Below are positions 63,054 to 64,000 of a stretch of DNA of 64,000 nucleotides, in pieces. The notes under the pieces were generated by a model that was given only the letters and a program-made list of their open reading frames with translations, ran no database searches and was not told where the DNA came from. How positions within the stretch are numbered: position 1 is the stretch's first letter; every line of letters begins with the position of its first letter. The position numbers and the translations under genes are program-made. The stretch covers positions 1,770,917 through 1,834,916 of the forward strand of contig NZ_CP022314.1 of the NCBI RefSeq assembly GCF_003352915.1, written 5' to 3'. This stretch comes from Arthrobacter sp. PM3 (GTDB lineage: Bacteria; Actinomycetota; Actinomycetes; Actinomycetales; Micrococcaceae).

Positions 63054-63113
63054 CTTCGCTCTCTTTCCAAGAAGATCTGCTGCTGATCAGACGCCAGCAT
63101 TGCTGGAGTTAAA

Positions 63114-63160
63114 TACTAAGCATGATTACTAATAAATAGTAAGCACACTTGCTTATTGAA
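63114..63160. promoter_or_regulatory. AT-rich divergent promoter region with inverted repeats
   Basis: This AT-rich stretch separates the leftward stress operon from the rightward synthase-like gene. It holds ACTAAGCATG (63115-63124), TTACTA-N5-TAGTAA (63126-63142) and TAAGCA-N4-TGCTTA (63140-63155), overlapping at their ends. The density of inverted repeats suggests operators for one or more regulators. Confidence 0.5.
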
Positions 63161-63229
63161 TTTGGTGCGGGCATGGGTTATTCGGCCGGTGAACTAGGGT
63201 TGAAACATGGAGAATGCGGGGGAGATCTG

Positions 63230-64000
63230 ATGGCGAAGCGGGGCAGGGGCCGCACTGCAGGGGGCGGTGCAGCAGCAACCAAAGCCGACGCGCCAGGGGT
63301 GGTGGAGCTCTCCAAGGGTTCCCGCCCGGCCGGTCCTGTGGCCGGGGTGTACTACATCGACACCGGCGACTGCGAACTGATCCCCGACCAGGACAACTCC
63401 GCCGGCTGGCTGCTGCGCATCAACGGCGTCATGAGCTCGCACATCGACCTCGACGACCCCTTGTTCCTCGACTTCGAGTACATGCGCTGGATCGCCGCCC
63501 TGGTCGAGTCGCGCTGGCCGCGCGAATTAAAGCCGAAGCTGCGCGCCCTGCACCTTGGCGGCGGGGCATGCTCGCTGGCCCGCTACTTCCACGCCGCGTA
63601 CCCGGACGCCCGGCAGGTTGTGGTCGAGCTCGACGGCAAGCTGGCCGAGTATGTACGCGGCTGGTTTGACCTGCCCAAGGCCCCGCTGCTGCGCCTGCGG
63701 GTGGGGGAGGCCCGCGAAGTCACCGAGAGCCTGACCCCGCAGACCCGGGATCTGATCATCCGCGACGTCTTCGCCGGCTCCCTGACCCCGCGGCCGCTCA
63801 CCACGCGGGAGTTCGCAGACCATGCCCGGCGTGTCCTCGCGCCGGGCGGGGTCTACGTGGTCAACTCCGGTGATGCTCCGGACCTCAGGAATGCCCGCGA
63901 AGACGCCGCCACCATCGCGGACGCGTTTGCGCACACCGTGATCATCGCGGACCCGGCCATGCTCAAGGGCCGGCGCTACGGCAACATGATCATCGCCGGC
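63230..64000 (+). CDS. Spermidine synthase-like protein, N-terminal part (cut by window edge)
   Basis: At least 257 residues of a Rossmann-fold protein resembling spermidine synthase or a fused methyltransferase-like variant. Motif I is LRALHLGGGACSLARYFHAAYPDARQVVVELDGKLAEYVR, followed by RLRVGEAREVTESLTPQTRDLIIRDVFAG and LAPGGVYVVNSGD. The catalytic Asp of true aminopropyltransferases is replaced in part (RDVFAGS). Hence a spermidine role is doubtful. GGGGGAG precedes ATG 63230. It contains one TTA Leu codon at 63527, rare at this GC content. Confidence 0.8.
   Translation, partial: MAKRGRGRTAGGGAAATKADAPGVVELSKGSRPAGPVAGVYYIDTGDCELIPDQDNSAGWLLRINGVMSSHIDLDDPLFLDFEYMRWIAALVESRWPRELKPKLRALHLGGGACSLARYFHAAYPDARQVVVELDGKLAEYVRGWFDLPKAPLLRLRVGEAREVTESLTPQTRDLIIRDVFAGSLTPRPLTTREFADHARRVLAPGGVYVVNSGDAPDLRNAREDAATIADAFAHTVIIADPAMLKGRRYGNMIIAG

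Overview
The window is very GC-rich and contiguous. It has frequent GTG and TTG starts, 1-4 base start/stop overlaps and strong purine-rich ribosome binding sites. The protein families (LigD/Ku end joining, DUF3618, ANTAR regulators, HAD-GH65 fusion) point to a free-living actinobacterium of the Arthrobacter/Pseudarthrobacter type; this is inferred from gene content. No rRNA, tRNA, CRISPR array, IS element or prophage was seen. Both ends cut genes: an aldo/keto reductase on the left and a spermidine-synthase-like protein on the right.

Layout. 0-2 kb: aldo/keto reductase, dodecin, GDSL esterase and a CsoR-family regulator with its own operator. 2-8 kb: a sugar-acid catabolic operon (DUF1537 four-carbon acid sugar kinase, beta-hydroxyacid dehydrogenase, GntP permease, class II aldolase), divergent from a FadR/GntR repressor gene with a perfect 17-bp palindrome between them. 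8-15 kb: membrane acyltransferase, GNAT, SDR, FUSC and MHS-type transporters. 15-19.4 kb: a complete bacterial NHEJ locus (ligD and ku divergent, plus a small Rho_N/SAP-like protein). 19.6-24 kb: the fructose PTS operon fruR-fruK-fruA-ptsH with an overlapping promoter/operator and a terminator hairpin. 24-25.1 kb: non-coding repeats. 25-32 kb: esterase, then a LacI regulator, beta-phosphoglucomutase and GH65 phosphorylase, and an MFS exporter. 32-43 kb: mostly household genes (PxpA, DUF445, GDPD, AzlCD, GAF-ANTAR regulator, quinone reductase, TetR, methyltransferases). 42.9-43.3 kb: a second copy of the repeat array. 43.4-46.9 kb: a three-gene operon (acyl-CoA dehydrogenase, PIG-L deacetylase fused to a NodS-like methyltransferase, GT2). 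46.9-59.9 kb: an island like a mycobacterial dormancy (DosR) regulon (CtpF-like ATPase, PEP synthase, P1B ATPase, HAD-GH65 fusion, Zn-alcohol dehydrogenase, tandem USP). 60-64 kb: YihY/BrkB, DUF3618, holin-like and amphipathic proteins typical of envelope stress.

The most notable signals are: (i) two arrays of the near-palindrome GGGCATGTCC, phased at 29/32 bp and located 18 kb apart; (ii) near-identical GGGWCCAAAGCCCC boxes upstream of the PEP synthase and USP genes, with weaker versions elsewhere; (iii) a HAD domain fused to GH65 that has lost its catalytic residues; (iv) the PIG-L/NodS/GT2/acyl-CoA dehydrogenase cassette of unknown product; (v) a tetronate-type operon in which a class II aldolase stands in for the usual decarboxylase.
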